A stretch of 64,000 nucleotides of DNA from Neostapfia colusana (GCA_030760725.1 JASWHV010000012.1:54777652-54841651); one strand, 5' to 3'. Positions 1 through 10,350 are shown, numbered from the stretch's first letter. A program made the numbers and translations. Notes: generated by a model not told the origin, from the sequence alone.

Positions 1-116
1 CTCAAAACTGTCCCAAAACCAATCCAAATGACCATACCATAACCATACTGAATAACCCTCCCAAGTTTTCCATCTAATCATGTGAGTTGGCCAGGTGCTT
101 GTGACCGGAAGCACGG

Positions 117-200
117 CTATCATGATAGTTTTACACTCTGCAGAGGTGGCACCACTTTACCCACACGTTTGTGATTTCGTCACCCGTCGGTGACTGCAAA
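117..200 (-). other. Conserved palindrome and hairpin module of the LTR
   Basis: CTATCATGATAG (117-128) is a perfect 12-base palindrome. It is followed within a few bases by a second palindrome, CTCTGCAGAG, and then by a 6-bp inverted repeat with a 4-base loop, GTCACC-CGTC-GGTGAC, at about 180-195. The block lies downstream of the TATA box in element orientation, so it should be in the transcript. It recurs at 11976, 21351, 24845, 28300, 37448, 44543, 49702 and 62089. Confidence 0.6.
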
Positions 201-854
201 ACCTCCATTATACTAGTACACAACCGTCGGTGTATGGCCAAGAGATCACAAAATAGCCTATACAAAGGGGCTACAAAATGTATGGACTCACTGAGGTTTC
301 ACCGGCAGGCTCGAATCACCATTCTCCCACCCACGGGCCCCCTCTTGTGCCATGCAGTTCCCAGGGCAGTCCTCTCTCGACTCCCATTTCCCGCTCCATC
401 CACGGTCCATAACAAGCTAGCAACACACCTAATTAGTCAGCTAAGCCGCACCCATATTTGGCCTTGTGGTGGCACTGTTTTCCTGGCATGTGCTGGCATG
501 AACCGGTCCTTAGATCTACGGCAAGTAAACCACCATCTCATTCAGCAACATCCACGAACCAAGCTTGACTAGATCTCCCCCGATTCCATGCTCATTATCA
601 TCATCAAGTTCTCATTATCATTATTCATATGAGTGCAGTAGCTAACCATGTTTTAATTCATTTTCCCGTATCCCGTAGATTAAGCGAAGCAAAAAGGAAA
701 AACGACCATACCCGACTCATTAACTTTCCCGGCGACAAGGATGGTTAACAAAACTAGTAAACTCCTATAAAAGGGTGTCCCATCAAGTTGACTCAAGCGT
801 ACGAGTTTTCGCAAACAAAACAGTTTCAAAACATGGGATCAATATGGTCAAGGG

Positions 855-944
855 GCACTTGCCTTGCTCCCGTGGTTCTCGTGGTCCAAGCGTCTCGAAG
901 TCTTGGTGCTGTAGTTCCTCGTAGATGGCCTCTTGAGTTTGTTC
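855..944 (-). other. Conserved 30-codon reading frame inside the LTR
   Basis: Read on the minus strand this gives an open frame of 30 codons, rich in Gln and Glu and ending in EQGKC. The same frame occurs in LTR-a (20534-20623), LTR-b (43737-43817), LTR-c (48888-48977) and LTR-d (61304-61393). A diverged but alignable version is in TE-5/TE-6 LTRs (12736-12813, 29060-29137, 38208-38285). Differences between copies are mostly substitutions or whole codons. The 3' end matches a GC-type splice donor (AAG/GCAAGT). No protein function is recognised. Confidence 0.45.
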
Positions 945-1020
945 TTCTCACTACCTCCTTGGTGGCCTTCCTTCTAGCAATGGCAGCAGCGAGACGTTTT
1001 TCTACGGATGATTAGGGCAG

Positions 1021-1170
1021 GACAGATCGTCGGCTCTTTTCCGGCGACGGCAAGGCGTGATGGGGCTCGTCAGCGGGTCTCGATGACGGGGCTCGACGAC
1101 GGGGCTCGCCGGCGGGGCTCGTCGGCGGGGCTCGACGGTGGGGCTCGTCGGCGGGGCTCACCGGCGGCTG
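1021..1170. repeat. GC-rich 12-14 bp tandem repeat
   Basis: Repeats of the core GGGGCTCG spaced about 12-15 bp run through this stretch. The same repeat is in the partner LTR (25795-25900) and, inverted, in LTR-d (60770-60835, core CGAGCCCC). It lies just downstream of the TATA box in element orientation. Confidence 0.7.
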
Positions 1171-1290
1171 AACTCCAGCGAGGGGGGCCAACTCGGCGAG
1201 TTGGGGCTAGGGCCACCAAGTCGCCGACTTGGGGGCGGAGAAAAGGGGGAGGGGGGCTGTGGCCAAGGGGGGGGGGGGGGGGGTTGGGTT

Positions 1291-1300
1291 CTATTTATAA
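1291..1300 (-). promoter_or_regulatory. TATA box in TE-3 3' LTR
   Basis: The minus strand reads TTATAAATAG, next to long G runs. The same TATA context occurs in LTR-a, LTR-b, LTR-c and LTR-d. It is absent from the paired 5' LTR because of a deletion near 26011-26017. Confidence 0.6.
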
Positions 1301-1524
1301 GGGGGGGCAGGGGGGAGAATACTAATCCAATTGGAGCAAAATCCTAATAAACTTTTTCCCAATTAATTGGGTGCGGCAACAATGTGGGGGATTCTCCCCA
1401 AATGTGGGGAAAATTCCCCTTTTTTCGGGAATTGGGGAATTTGGAGATTTGGGGGAAATTTTGGGGAAATTGAAATTGGCTCATTTCAGCTATCTTTTCC
1501 CATTCCTCAACATTTCAATGTCAC

Positions 1525-1785
1525 TTACTCCATTTCTACATTCCCCTCTCCATTTCTATGTGTCACTCTCCATTTCTACATTCCCCTCTCCATTTCTATG
1601 TCCCATTTCTCCATTTCTATATGCCCTTCTCCATTTCTATGGTTCTTTCTCCATTTCTATGGTTCTTTCTCCATTTCTATAGTTCTTTCTCCATTTCTAT
1701 GATTCCTTTCTCCATTTCTATGGTTCTTTCTCCATTTCTATAGTTCTTTCTCCATTTCTATAGTTATTTCTCCATTTCTACTTCT
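1525..1785. repeat. 20-bp minisatellite in the LTR
   Basis: About 12-13 imperfect copies of a 20-bp unit (GGTTCTTTCTCCATTTCTAT and variants). The partner LTR has the same array at about 26205-26462, and LTR-d has about six copies in opposite orientation at 60290-60410. The array lies near the 5' end of the LTR in element orientation, upstream of the TATA box. Confidence 0.85.
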
Positions 1786-1850
1786 TTTATAATGCTTCTC
1801 TACATGAAAAATGTATGCAATGCATAGGAATGAATTTTGAGGGTGTTACA

Positions 1851-1867
1851 AACCTATCCCCCTTAAA
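1851..1867 (-). other. Polypurine tract of TE-3
   Basis: On the minus strand the bases just before the 3' LTR read TTTAAGGGGGATAGG, a typical purine-rich primer for plus-strand synthesis. Its position fixes the LTR boundary at 1850/1851. Confidence 0.75.
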
Positions 1868-2111
1868 CTGAATCTCGCTCTCGAGATTCGATAGAGTAGA
1901 GAATAGATGAGGGAATTCTGCCTTGAGGTCTTCCTAATGCTCCCATGTAGTTTTGGCTTCCGTGTGATGGCTCCTGTACCTTACACCAACAGATCACTTT
2001 GTTCCTCGTGACCCTTTCCTTCACATCCAAGATTTTGACGGGGTGTTCTGCGTAGGTCAGATCCTCTTGAAGCTTGAGCTCATCCATTGATACTTGTTCT
2101 TCCGGTACTCT
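1868..2111 (-). pseudogene. pol: TE-3 chromodomain fragment
   Basis: This is the C-terminal end of pol. It contains the segment YAEHPVKILD..RVTRNK followed, after a frame change near 1960, by the TWEH-type end of a chromovirus chromodomain. Chromodomains of this class are fused to integrase and are thought to guide insertion to chromatin methylated at H3 lysine 9. It follows the integrase tail after an in-frame stop at 2112-2114. The frameshift plus a further TAG make it non-functional. Confidence 0.75.
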
Positions 2112-3746
2112 TCAGCACTTCTTGAGTTGGTATACGTGAAACACGTCGTGTACGTCGGACAGGTGTGTTGGCAGCTCTAGTTGATAGGCTACTTCTCCTC
2201 GCTTGCCCAAAATCTTGAATGGCCCGATGTAGCGAGGTGCTAATTTTCCCTTGACGTTGAACCGTCGTTGGCCTTGGATAGGCGATACCTTAAGATACAC
2301 GAAGTCTCCTACTTCGAAGGTCGATTTTCTTCGCCTATTGTCCGCATAACCTTTTTGTCGTGACTGAGCAGCCTTCAAATTTTCTCATATTGTTTGGACT
2401 TGCTTCTCGGCGTCTCGCAGCACTTCGGGTCGAAACACTTGGCTCTCTCCGGTCTCATTACAGAACAGTGGCGTTCTACACCGTCTACCATACAATGCTT
2501 CGAAAGGTGACATCTTCAAGCTGGCTTGATAGCTGTTGTTGTATGATAATTCAGCATACGGCAAGCTCCTATCCCAACTATGCCCATGTTTCAAGGCGCA
2601 AGCTCTCAACATGTCTTCCAAAATTTGATTTGTCCTCTCGGTTTGCCCATCAGTTTGCGGGTGATAAGCGGAGCTGAAATTCAGCCGTGTACCCATGGCT
2701 TCATGCAGCTTCTTCCAGAACCTAGAGGTAAATTGAGAACCCCGATCTGAAGCTATCCTCTTCGGAACTCCATGGCGACACACGATTTTCTCCATATACA
2801 GCTCGGCTAGTTCGGCGACGTGGTACGTGGTTCTACCAGGAAGGAAATGGGCTGTTTTCGTCAATCGGTCCACAATAACCCAAATGTAGTCGTAACCAGA
2901 CCGAGTACGTGGCAATCCGACAATGAAATCCATGCTGATGTCTTCCCACTTCCACTTGGGTTCATTCAATGGCTGCAACAGTCCAGCGGGTCCTTGATGT
3001 TCGGCCTTCACCTGTTGGCACGTGTCGCATAAGGCAACATATTCAGCTATGTACCTTTTCATACCATCCCACCAATAGCAAGTTTTCAGGTCCTTGTACA
3101 TCTTTGCACAGCCGGGATGTATAGAATAAGGTGAGTCATGTGCCTCCTTTAATATCGTGTCGCGGATGTGCTTCACGTTAGGCACACAAATCCTTTTCCT
3201 TAACCAAAGCGTACCTTTCTCGTCTTCCTTGAAGTCCTTTTCTATGCCTTGTTGGATTATTTCCTTGATTTCCTTATCCGTTGCTTGGCCATCTCGTATC
3301 TCTTGTTCCAGCGAAGAGTTGAGTTCTATCACTTCCATCTCATTCAAGAACCCGAGATGTAACCGTTCGAACTCCTTGCGCAGCTCGGGCGGCAGCTCCC
3401 GAACCGTGAGTTGGTGACATGCTCCCTTTCGGCTCAATGCATCAGCTACTACATTGGCCTTTCCAGGGTAATTGATTCCAACATCATAATCCTTGATGCA
3501 TTCCAACCATCGACGTCGACTCAAATTCAGATCCGTTTGCGTGAATATATACTTGAGCCTTTTGTGATCCGTATAGATCTCACATCGGTAGCCAAGGATA
3601 TAATGCCTCCAAATCTTCAAGGCATGTACCACGGCTGCAAGTTCCAAGTCATGTGTGGGGTAATTCAGCTCATGTTTCTTTAGTTGCCTCGACGCATTTT
3701 CCTTCTTGCATGAGCACACATCCAAGCGCTTGTCTTGATGTGTCAC
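2112..3746 (-). pseudogene. pol: TE-3 pol: RNase H and integrase
   Basis: This is one reading frame broken by a TGA at 2385-2387, probably from CGA. In order it encodes the RNase H end (YTDHKRLKYIF and ADALSRK), the integrase zinc domain (H..H and CDTC), the integrase core with Asp in MDFIVG, Asp in ASDRG and Glu in GQTERTNQ, and the GPF-type module (PRYIGPF). All three catalytic acids are present. In an intact element integrase inserts the cDNA. Upstream coding at 3670-3988 is in another frame, so a frameshift near 3690 separates them. The reading frame otherwise fits a Tekay/Del-like chromovirus pol. Confidence 0.88.
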
Positions 3747-3988
3747 AATATATGTTGAAGCTCTTGCTCACGTCCGGCAATACCAAAACCGGCGCTGTGG
3801 TTAGTCTTTTCTTGAGCTCCTCAAAGCTTTCTTGGCACACTGGTGTCCACTGAAATGTTTTTCCCTTCATTAGTAATTCAGTCATAGGTTTCGCTATTTT
3901 GGAGAAATCCTTGATGAACTCTCCCACTTTTACGGGATCAACCGATACTCCTCCCTCGGAGATTATGTGGCCTAGGAACGATATCTCC
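3670..3988 (-). pseudogene. pol: TE-3 pol: end of RT and start of RNase H, cut by TE-4
   Basis: The frame encodes SFLGHIISEGG, typical of the RT connection region, then KRLTTAPVLVLPD and CDTSRQALGCVLMQEG, the start of RNase H. At 3989 it stops matching pol and becomes the TE-4 LTR (TGTGGCGGA). The remainder of RT should lie beyond TE-4 but is not there. Only the far N-terminal part (DLPG-type motif) remains at 22238, on the other side of LTR-a. Confidence 0.85.
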
Positions 3989-6231
3989 TGTGGCGGAACA
4001 GAATCCGCTCTTCCAGAATCGCAGAGGGTGGTGCCGCGCGATGCGACACCAGACAGCACACATCATAAGGATACATTGTATTACATAGAAAACAAACTGA
4101 GATGTACAAAGTAGTACACTTGTTCAGTTACAAACTAAGGTATACATTACACAGCGGAAGTTTTAATTTGTACAACTCACGCCCGCCTATCTAGCAAAAG
4201 TCGGTTGCCTATCCCTAGGGCAACCCACACTAGCTGCACTCCTCAGCTCAGCGCGGCGTGTACGGCTCCCACTCAGCCGTGGTCCCCGACGTAGGGTAAC
4301 CCTCGCCGGTGGACTCATAACCCGAGTCCGTGGGTGGCTCCTCACCTGAAAAACACTTAAGCAGCAACCGTGAGCACGATGGCTCAACAAGACTTAACCG
4401 ACTCCCCTAGGCATGAAACTCTATATGTAGGGTACAATGACATGGGATGGTAAGATTTCAGCAAATGGACACGCCTATAGTTTATCCTTAGTTCATCTTT
4501 TAGCCACAGTTAACAGTTCATGAATCTGAAATTTAATAAGCAATCTTTGGTGGCACACATGTAACAATACAATTATATCATACAGCAGAATTGAATCATA
4601 ACATTCCATAAATTATCTACGTTGCGACGCAGTGAACAAGCGGTACTCGTCACCGCGAGGGACGGCGAATCGACTCGATATACACCTGCAGGGATACCCA
4701 AAGAGCATGTCACCTACGCCCACCTGTGGAGCTGCACAGCACGCTCACTCGATGTCGTACGGGACAACCTTTCACCCAACAGCCCAAACGTCGAACCGGT
4801 CGCACCGAAACGAGCAGGAGGTTCCCTACATGGAGCATCTCTGTATGCCCGTTAGCAGATTTCCACCTTGCTGCCCTCAGCCTACACCTATAAATCGGTG
4901 CGTTATGCCTCGACGCCCGGAGGTTTAGGTTACATCGGTTTATCAGGGCCCATATATCCGATATGCCTTCGGTACGTTCAATACTTGTTCAGCAGGGCCG
5001 CACACGGATCGGTCCTCAATCGACACGGACAGGGCTGCGCACACAAGACTTCCTCTTGCTGCGCCCTAGCCCCAGACTAGTCTCATTTTTGTTACTAAAG
5101 TGATCTCACATCACTCGAACCAATCCCGTGTGTCCCACACCTAGACTCGTGAGTTGATTCCAACTACTCGACTTGTACCGAAGTCCTATGAATCATTAAG
5201 CATAGCCTGTCTACTCGAGGTCTTAGACACTACCCTCACTCTTATAGGCCAATTCTGGTTATGCAAGTGGGGTTCCATCCATCCTACACCTAATGCACAT
5301 TCATACTTGACACTAGACATGTAAACAAAGCAAAACTTTATAAAAAGGTTAATGCAAACCGGGGCTTGCCTTGTTTCTGCTGGTCAGTGGTTAGGTCTTC
5401 ATCCGGAAGAAGGAAGTCGAGCACTTCCGGAGTCTCCTCGCCTTCAGCGACTACACGTTAACCATATGCTATATGTCAATTTAAATGCAATGTGTAAACT
5501 TGAATAAGTAATTACTATAACTCTAGCTAACCCTCCCCTTTGGTTCTGAAATTTTTATGGTGGCTTGGTAGGGTCCTAACCAGAGTCTTGACCAAGTTTC
5601 ATTTAAAACAAAGTTCATTTGAGCTCTGTACAAATAAAAGCCTATTTGGTCAATATTATAGTCTCTAAGTAATTCCAGGGTTTTTCATGGCTCCAACCAT
5701 TACTTTCTGGAAACTAGAATTTGAGATGGTTCTAATGGAATTGGTTTCATGTTATTTGAGGAATCCTAGAGGGAGTTATGCCCTAAACAAGATTTGAGAA
5801 AATCTGAAAAATGTTTCTGAACATTTTTTCTATTTTCTCAGAGCAGTTCACTTAATCACCACATTAGGGGGAATAAATGAACTGGGATGAGTCTGAAAAT
5901 TTTACTGTGGCTCAAGGATTTTCCTATGAACCTCTCAGCCAAATTTCAGAATTTTTCATGAAGTAATTCTCCAGATAAAATTCCCAACAGTTTAAAGTTT
6001 AGGGATTTAATTCCGGAAATTTATTAAGTTTCATGAGCTGAAATTGGTATTGCTGGAAAGTACTCGAAATCCTGAGTTCAGCAAAATTTGGTTCACTGAA
6101 TTTGGAGCTTCCTACACAAAGTTATGAATTTCTAAAGTTTGAGCTGAAACTGGAATTGTTTTGCTATTGGAAAAGAACCTGGGCCCACGCTTTAAATCCC
6201 AGCTAGTGAAAACCGAGAACTCACGGGCCAC
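3989..6231 (-). repeat. TE-4 3' LTR, distal end deleted
   Basis: It aligns with 16961-19200 throughout (same ORF-like blocks, same TTAAATCCCAGC block near 6190) and with LTR-e from its start. It stops at 6228-6231, where four bases (CCAC) are shared with the TE-5 LTR. The related TE-2 LTR is 3.9 kb, so about 1.6 kb may be missing. A 30-codon open frame in it, minus strand near 5370-5455, ends in QGKP and may correspond to the LTR frame of the other families. Confidence 0.8.
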
Positions 6232-6370
6232 TGGCCGGGGTTTTGTTTTTTCTTTTTCTTTTCTGTTTTGATTTGAATTTGAATTCCAATTCGAATTTGA
6301 ATTTCTGCACCACATGCAATACGTCCAAAAATTTTTAAATTCCCCTCTTAACAGGTTTTGGGGTGTTACA
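6228..6370 (-). repeat. TE-5 3' LTR remnant
   Basis: It matches the last ~145 bases of the 5' LTR (14618-14766), including the T-rich tract and the terminal GGGTGTTACA. The left boundary is the fusion with the TE-4 LTR. Confidence 0.88.
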
Positions 6371-6386
6371 GCTCTACCCCCCTTAA
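6371..6386 (-). other. Polypurine tract of TE-5
   Basis: The minus strand reads TTAAGGGGGGTAGAGC directly before TGTAACACC of the 3' LTR. The identical tract is at 31083-31098 in TE-6. Confidence 0.8.
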
Positions 6387-6439
6387 AAGAAATCTCGTCC
6401 TCGAGATTGATTGTTCTAAGAAAACAATTCCGGAAACTG

Positions 6440-6725
6440 TGCCTTAAGCTCGTCTTCTCGCTCCCATGTGGCTTCCTCTTCCGAGTGATGCTTCCACTAC
6501 ACCTTGCACATCCGGATTCTTTTATTTCTTGTGAGGCGTTTCATTGTCTCCAAAATCTTGAATGGTTGCTCGGCATAAGACAGATCCTCGGCTACATCAA
6601 CCTCATTCATGGGTACCATCTCTTCAGGCGTCCTCAGACATTTCTTGAGCTGTGACACATGGAATACGTCATGCACATCTGATAGGCGAGCCGGCAGTTC
6701 TAGTTGATATGCCACTTCGCCTTTC
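6440..6725 (-). pseudogene. pol: TE-5 chromodomain and integrase tail
   Basis: The frame holds HDVFHVSQLKKCLRTPEE, the linker after the GPF module, then YAEQPFKILE and RLTRNK of the chromodomain. A TAG near 6497 replaces the glutamine codon found in TE-6 at the same place, so the protein would end in the middle of the domain. A frameshift at about 6720 separates it from the integrase frame. Confidence 0.8.
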
Positions 6726-7473
6726 CTCTCTCCAGAACTTGAAAGGGTCCGATGTATCGAGGTGATAACTTCCCTTTCACCTTGAACCGACGAAGTCCTC
6801 GGATAGGGGACACCTTGAGATAGACATAGTCCCCCACGTTGAAAATAAGCTCTCTTCTCCGTACATCGGCATAACTCTTTTGTCGGGTCTGTGCTATCCT
6901 CAAATTGTTGCGGATTTCCCTCACTTTCGCCTCGGCTTCTTGTAGTACCTCGGGCCCAAAAACTTTACTTTCCCCCATTTGGTTCCAAAATAGGGGAGTT
7001 TTGCACTTCCTCCCATACAAAGCCTCAAATGGTGACATCTTCATACTAGCCTGATAGCTGTTGTTATAGGAGAACTCCGCATACGGTAAGTTCTTATCCC
7101 AACTCCTATTGTTCTTGAGTGCACACGCTCTCAGCATATCCTCAGGGATCTGATTGGTTCTTTCCGTCTGTCCGTCAGTCTGGGGATGACAGGCAGAACT
7201 AAAGTTCAGATGAGTTCCCATTGTTTCATGTAACTTCTGCCAGAACCTTGAGGTGAACTGTGTCCCTCGATCTGACACTATCTTCTTTGGCACTCCATGG
7301 AAACACACGATCCTTGACATGTATAATTCTGCAAATTTGGATCCGTTGTAGCTTTCTTTCACAGGGATGAAATGAGCTACCTTGGTTAGCCTGTCGATGA
7401 TGACCCATATCGAATCATATCCTGATTGGGTCCTGGGTAGTCCCACTATGAAATCCATACCGATTTCTTATCA
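6716..7473 (-). pseudogene. pol: TE-5 integrase core
   Basis: It encodes MDFIVGLPRT, VSDRGTQF and GQTERTNQ with the three catalytic acids, then the C-terminal GPF module (PRYIGPFQVLE). Two adjacent stop codons (TGA, TAA) at 7468-7473 replace the Trp-Glu pair found in TE-6 just before the core. The frame is otherwise the same as the segment upstream. Confidence 0.88.
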
Positions 7474-8154
7474 TTTCCATTCAGGCACTTTGATTGGTTG
7501 CAATAATCCCGCGGGTCGTTGATGTTCTGCTTTCACCAACTGACATGTGTCACATAGGGCAACATGTTCCGCGACATCTCGCTTCATGCCATACCACCAA
7601 TACCTGCTCTTGAGGTCATGGTACATCTTCGTACTCACAGGATGAATGGAATAGTCGGAATCATGAGCCTCCTTCAAAATCAATTCACGGATCTCCTTCA
7701 CTTCAGGCACACAGATTCTTTTCCCGTGCCACACCGTACCTTGTTCATCCTCTCTGAAACCAGGGGCTTTATTATCCTTGATGAGTTCTCTGATTTCTTG
7801 TATCTTCTCATCAGTCTTTTGACCATCGCGTATGTCTTGCTCTGATGTGGAGTCCACTTCCATGGCGACGGCCTCACCACTATTCACAAGACATAGATTG
7901 AGTTTTATAACATCTTCCTTCAATCCTGCAGGCATGTCCTTCAAGCTCAACCTATTGACCTGCACCTTCCGGCTTAAAGCATCTGCCACGACGTTCGCTT
8001 TCCCAGGATGATAGTTGATGCCAACATCAAAATCGTTGATCAGCTCTAACCATCTCCTTTGTCTGAGGTTGAGATCTGGCTGTGTGAAAATGTACTTTAA
8101 GCTCTTATGGTCCGTATATATCTCTGTCCTTTCCCCATCAAGTAATGCCGCCAA
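7474..8154 (-). pseudogene. pol: TE-5 RNase H end and integrase zinc domain
   Basis: It encodes YTDHKSLKYIFTQ and ADALSRK of RNase H, then the H..H/CDTC zinc domain of integrase (AHDSDYSIHP and ALCDTC). A one-base loss near 8130 shifts it relative to the upstream frame. The order and spacing match TE-6 residue for residue apart from substitutions. Confidence 0.87.
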
Positions 8155-9287
8155 ATCTTCAACATGTGTACCACTGCGGCTAGCTCTAGGTCATGCGTGG
8201 GATAGTTCTTCTCGTGCTTCCAGAGCTGCCGGGACGCATAAGCCACGACATGCCCTTCTTGCATGAGAACACATCCCAACCCGTTTCCAGAAGCATCGTA
8301 GTACACCGAAAAGTTCTTCTGCATATCTGGCATAACTAGCACTGGGGCTGTTTCAGGCACTAGCTCAATCGCGAATTCCACTTCACGATCGGGGGGCATA
8401 CCTGGCAACTCCTCCGGAAAAACATCTAGATATTCCCTGATGATCCTGATCTCCTCCACTTCCACCTCAACTTGATTTAGTTTAATATCCCTCCTAGGCT
8501 CTTGTATGGTTATGAACTTTACTCTTGTGCCACTAGAGTGAGTTAGTTCCACCGTTCTTGTTGAACAATGGATGATTCCTTTATGTTTGGTCAACCAATC
8601 CATACCCAAAATAATATCTATCCCTTGGGAAGCTATCACTATGAGGTTGGCAGTAAATACTACCCCATTAATGTCTAGATTCACCTTGGGACACACTTGT
8701 CTTGTCCTTATTTCTCCACCTGGAGAGTTCACTGCTAGCATATGGTTCATTTGTGTGGTTGCTAGATCATGCTTCTTAACAAACCCTTGAGCAATGAATG
8801 AGTGGGTAGCACCAGAATCAAACAACAGGGTTGCAATGTGTAAATTGGCAGGAAACTTACCAACTACCACGTCGGGTGCCTCTTGCTCTTCCTCCATGGT
8901 CACGTGGTTCACCCGTCCTTGCATCACATGCTGCTGTTGTGGCTGCATGGGCTTCTTCTTTGGGCACTTATGGGCGTAGTGCCCCACTTCATCACGGTTG
9001 AAGCATTGCACCCCAACCTTAGGTGCCTGGCCTTTGTTGTCTTGGGGTTGGTTCTGTGGTCCTTGCACTGCTGGTCGAGGTTGATATGTGGGGCGAGGCT
9101 GCTGTACAAACGGACGTGGTGGCTGTGTTGGTGCTGACGAAGGCCTGAAGTTCGGGTTGTACCCTCTCGGTGCTGAGTAGGGTACCGCAGCACGGCTCGT
9201 CTGCCCTGCGGATTGCTGCATCAGACGTGGGCATGTGTTGCTACCCGAGGCTTGGTGTGACCATCCCGCCTTCCTCTTGTTTTCATT
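8097..9287 (-). pseudogene. pol: TE-5 gag end and protease fused in frame to RNase H
   Basis: In order: a Pro/Gln-rich gag tail, a zinc knuckle, the aspartic protease (LFDSGATHSFIAQG and IILGMDWL), the RT leader (PEELPGMPPDREVEF), then directly RNase H (VLVMPDMQKNF, YDASGNGLG). The whole RT (fingers, palm with the IDD catalytic motif, thumb, connection) is absent. The join lies at 8343-8352 in a GGGGCTGTT repeat that in TE-6 occurs at both ends of the missing 855 bp. The knuckle reads CFNRDEVGHYAHKC, so the second zinc-binding Cys is Arg. The frame continues from gag after a TAA at 9288-9290. Confidence 0.9.
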
Positions 9288-10031
9288 TTACAAGGCCTTC
9301 AGCTTCCTTTCCACAACAAATGCTCTGTCCACCATCTTTTGGAAGCTTTCATACTCGTTGGAGGACATTGCACACTGCATTTCCGCTGTAAGTCCTTCCA
9401 CAAAGCAGTCTTGTTTCTGCTCATCAGTCTCGATGTCCCGTGGTGCATAACGGGATAGTTGGGTGAATTTAGTGAGGTATTCCCTCACAGTCATGTTTCC
9501 TTGCTGCAGCCCCAAGAACTCCTTTCTCTTGTTTTTGAGTTCACCCCTTGGTATGTAATGGTTGCGGAAACTACACTTGAACTCTTCCCAAGTGATGTTC
9601 TCAGGGTTATGATGGGCTGCCACGTAAGCGGTCCACCAATCAGCAGCAGGTCCATGCAATTGGTGAGAGGCAAACAGCACCCTCTCATACCCTTGGCATT
9701 GTATGATCCTCATCTTGCTCTCAATGGTCTTTAGCCAGTCATCTTCCTCCAGAGGTTCAGCAGCACATGCAAACTTTGGAGGTTGAGTCCCTAGAAACTC
9801 ACTCAACCTTGGTTGGCGTGGTGCAGCTTGTGGAGGTGGAGTTTGGTGCAAGTTGGCCACCACTTGAGTTAGGCTCTGGATGAGCTGATTTTGATTTTCA
9901 AGCATTTGGTGGATGGGATCAACTCCTTCACGGCGACCACCCATGTCTTGTCCTCCAGAAAGATGAGGGTTGCCGTCCTCATCGTTGTTGTTGGCGGGGT
10001 TGGCACCACGACCCTTTCCTCTTCCGACCAT
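9288..10031 (-). CDS. gag: TE-5 gag, N-terminal 247 residues
   Basis: This is the particle-forming Gag of a chromovirus. It starts with a basic Gly/Arg segment (MVGRGKGRGAN), has the conserved RETROTRANS_GAG region (PLEEDDWLKTIE, LHGPAADWWTAY, TWEEFKCSFRNHYIPRGE, MTVREYLTKFTQLSRYAP) and ends at a TAA (9288-9290) where TE-6 has a glutamate codon. The rest of gag follows in the same frame. The start is the first ATG after a 319-bp gap from ORF0 and matches TE-6. Confidence 0.9.
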   Translation of the reverse strand: MVGRGKGRGANPANNNDEDGNPHLSGGQDMGGRREGVDPIHQMLENQNQLIQSLTQVVANLHQTPPPQAAPRQPRLSEFLGTQPPKFACAAEPLEEDDWLKTIESKMRIIQCQGYERVLFASHQLHGPAADWWTAYVAAHHNPENITWEEFKCSFRNHYIPRGELKNKRKEFLGLQQGNMTVREYLTKFTQLSRYAPRDIETDEQKQDCFVEGLTAEMQCAMSSNEYESFQKMVDRAFVVERKLKAL

Positions 10032-10350
10032 CTATCATGATCAACCAAATGTCAATTTAAAGCATTACGTGTTAACTTCCCAATTTGCTTGTTTAAACTT
10101 AAAATTCATGGGGTCTTATTATATTAACATTTTCTGAGGGTTTCACGTCTTATGCGAAAATAAATGCACTCTTAATTCATAGGGGTTCACACATCAAAGC
10201 AAAACAACCTGAAGACGAGGTTGTGGACAAATGCCCATGGCTTCCACAACTCACGTCACACACCAAACATTAACACACCATTAACTAAGGTATTGACTCG
10301 ATTACTCGGTAACCTGCTGAACTACGGGAAAGGACTCTACACGACTCGTA
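10032..10350 (-). other. Spacer between ORF0 and gag in TE-5
   Basis: No coding frame is supported here. The stretch is AT-rich and aligns with the equivalent spacer in TE-6 (35599-35904), including CTGAAGACGAGGTTGTGGACAA. Confidence 0.6.

Larger units (their letters stand above)
1..1850 (-). repeat. TE-3 3' LTR, truncated by the window edge
   Basis: It matches 24729-26532 along its length and ends in GGGTGTTACA, the TG..CA-type terminus, directly before the polypurine tract. It contains the palindrome module (117-200), a short conserved frame (855-944), GC-rich repeats (1021-1170), a TATA box (1291-1300) and a 20-bp minisatellite (about 1525-1785). About 590 bp of the LTR lie to the left of the window. 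Confidence 0.9.

Noticed and set aside
171..572. 133-codon open frame repeated in several LTRs (also 24899-25300, 49258-49659)
   Set aside because: It overlaps the conserved palindrome block, is read in sense or antisense depending on the LTR, and changes length between copies. It is open because the LTR sequence is conserved, not as a gene.
1371..1743. Phe/Ser/Leu-rich frames resembling membrane segments
   Set aside because: They are translations of the 20-bp minisatellite and occur in all three frames.
4622..5080. Overlapping frames in the TE-4 LTR repeated at 17627-18050 and 63618-63854
   Set aside because: Shared through LTR homology; frames shift between copies and no protein family is recognised.
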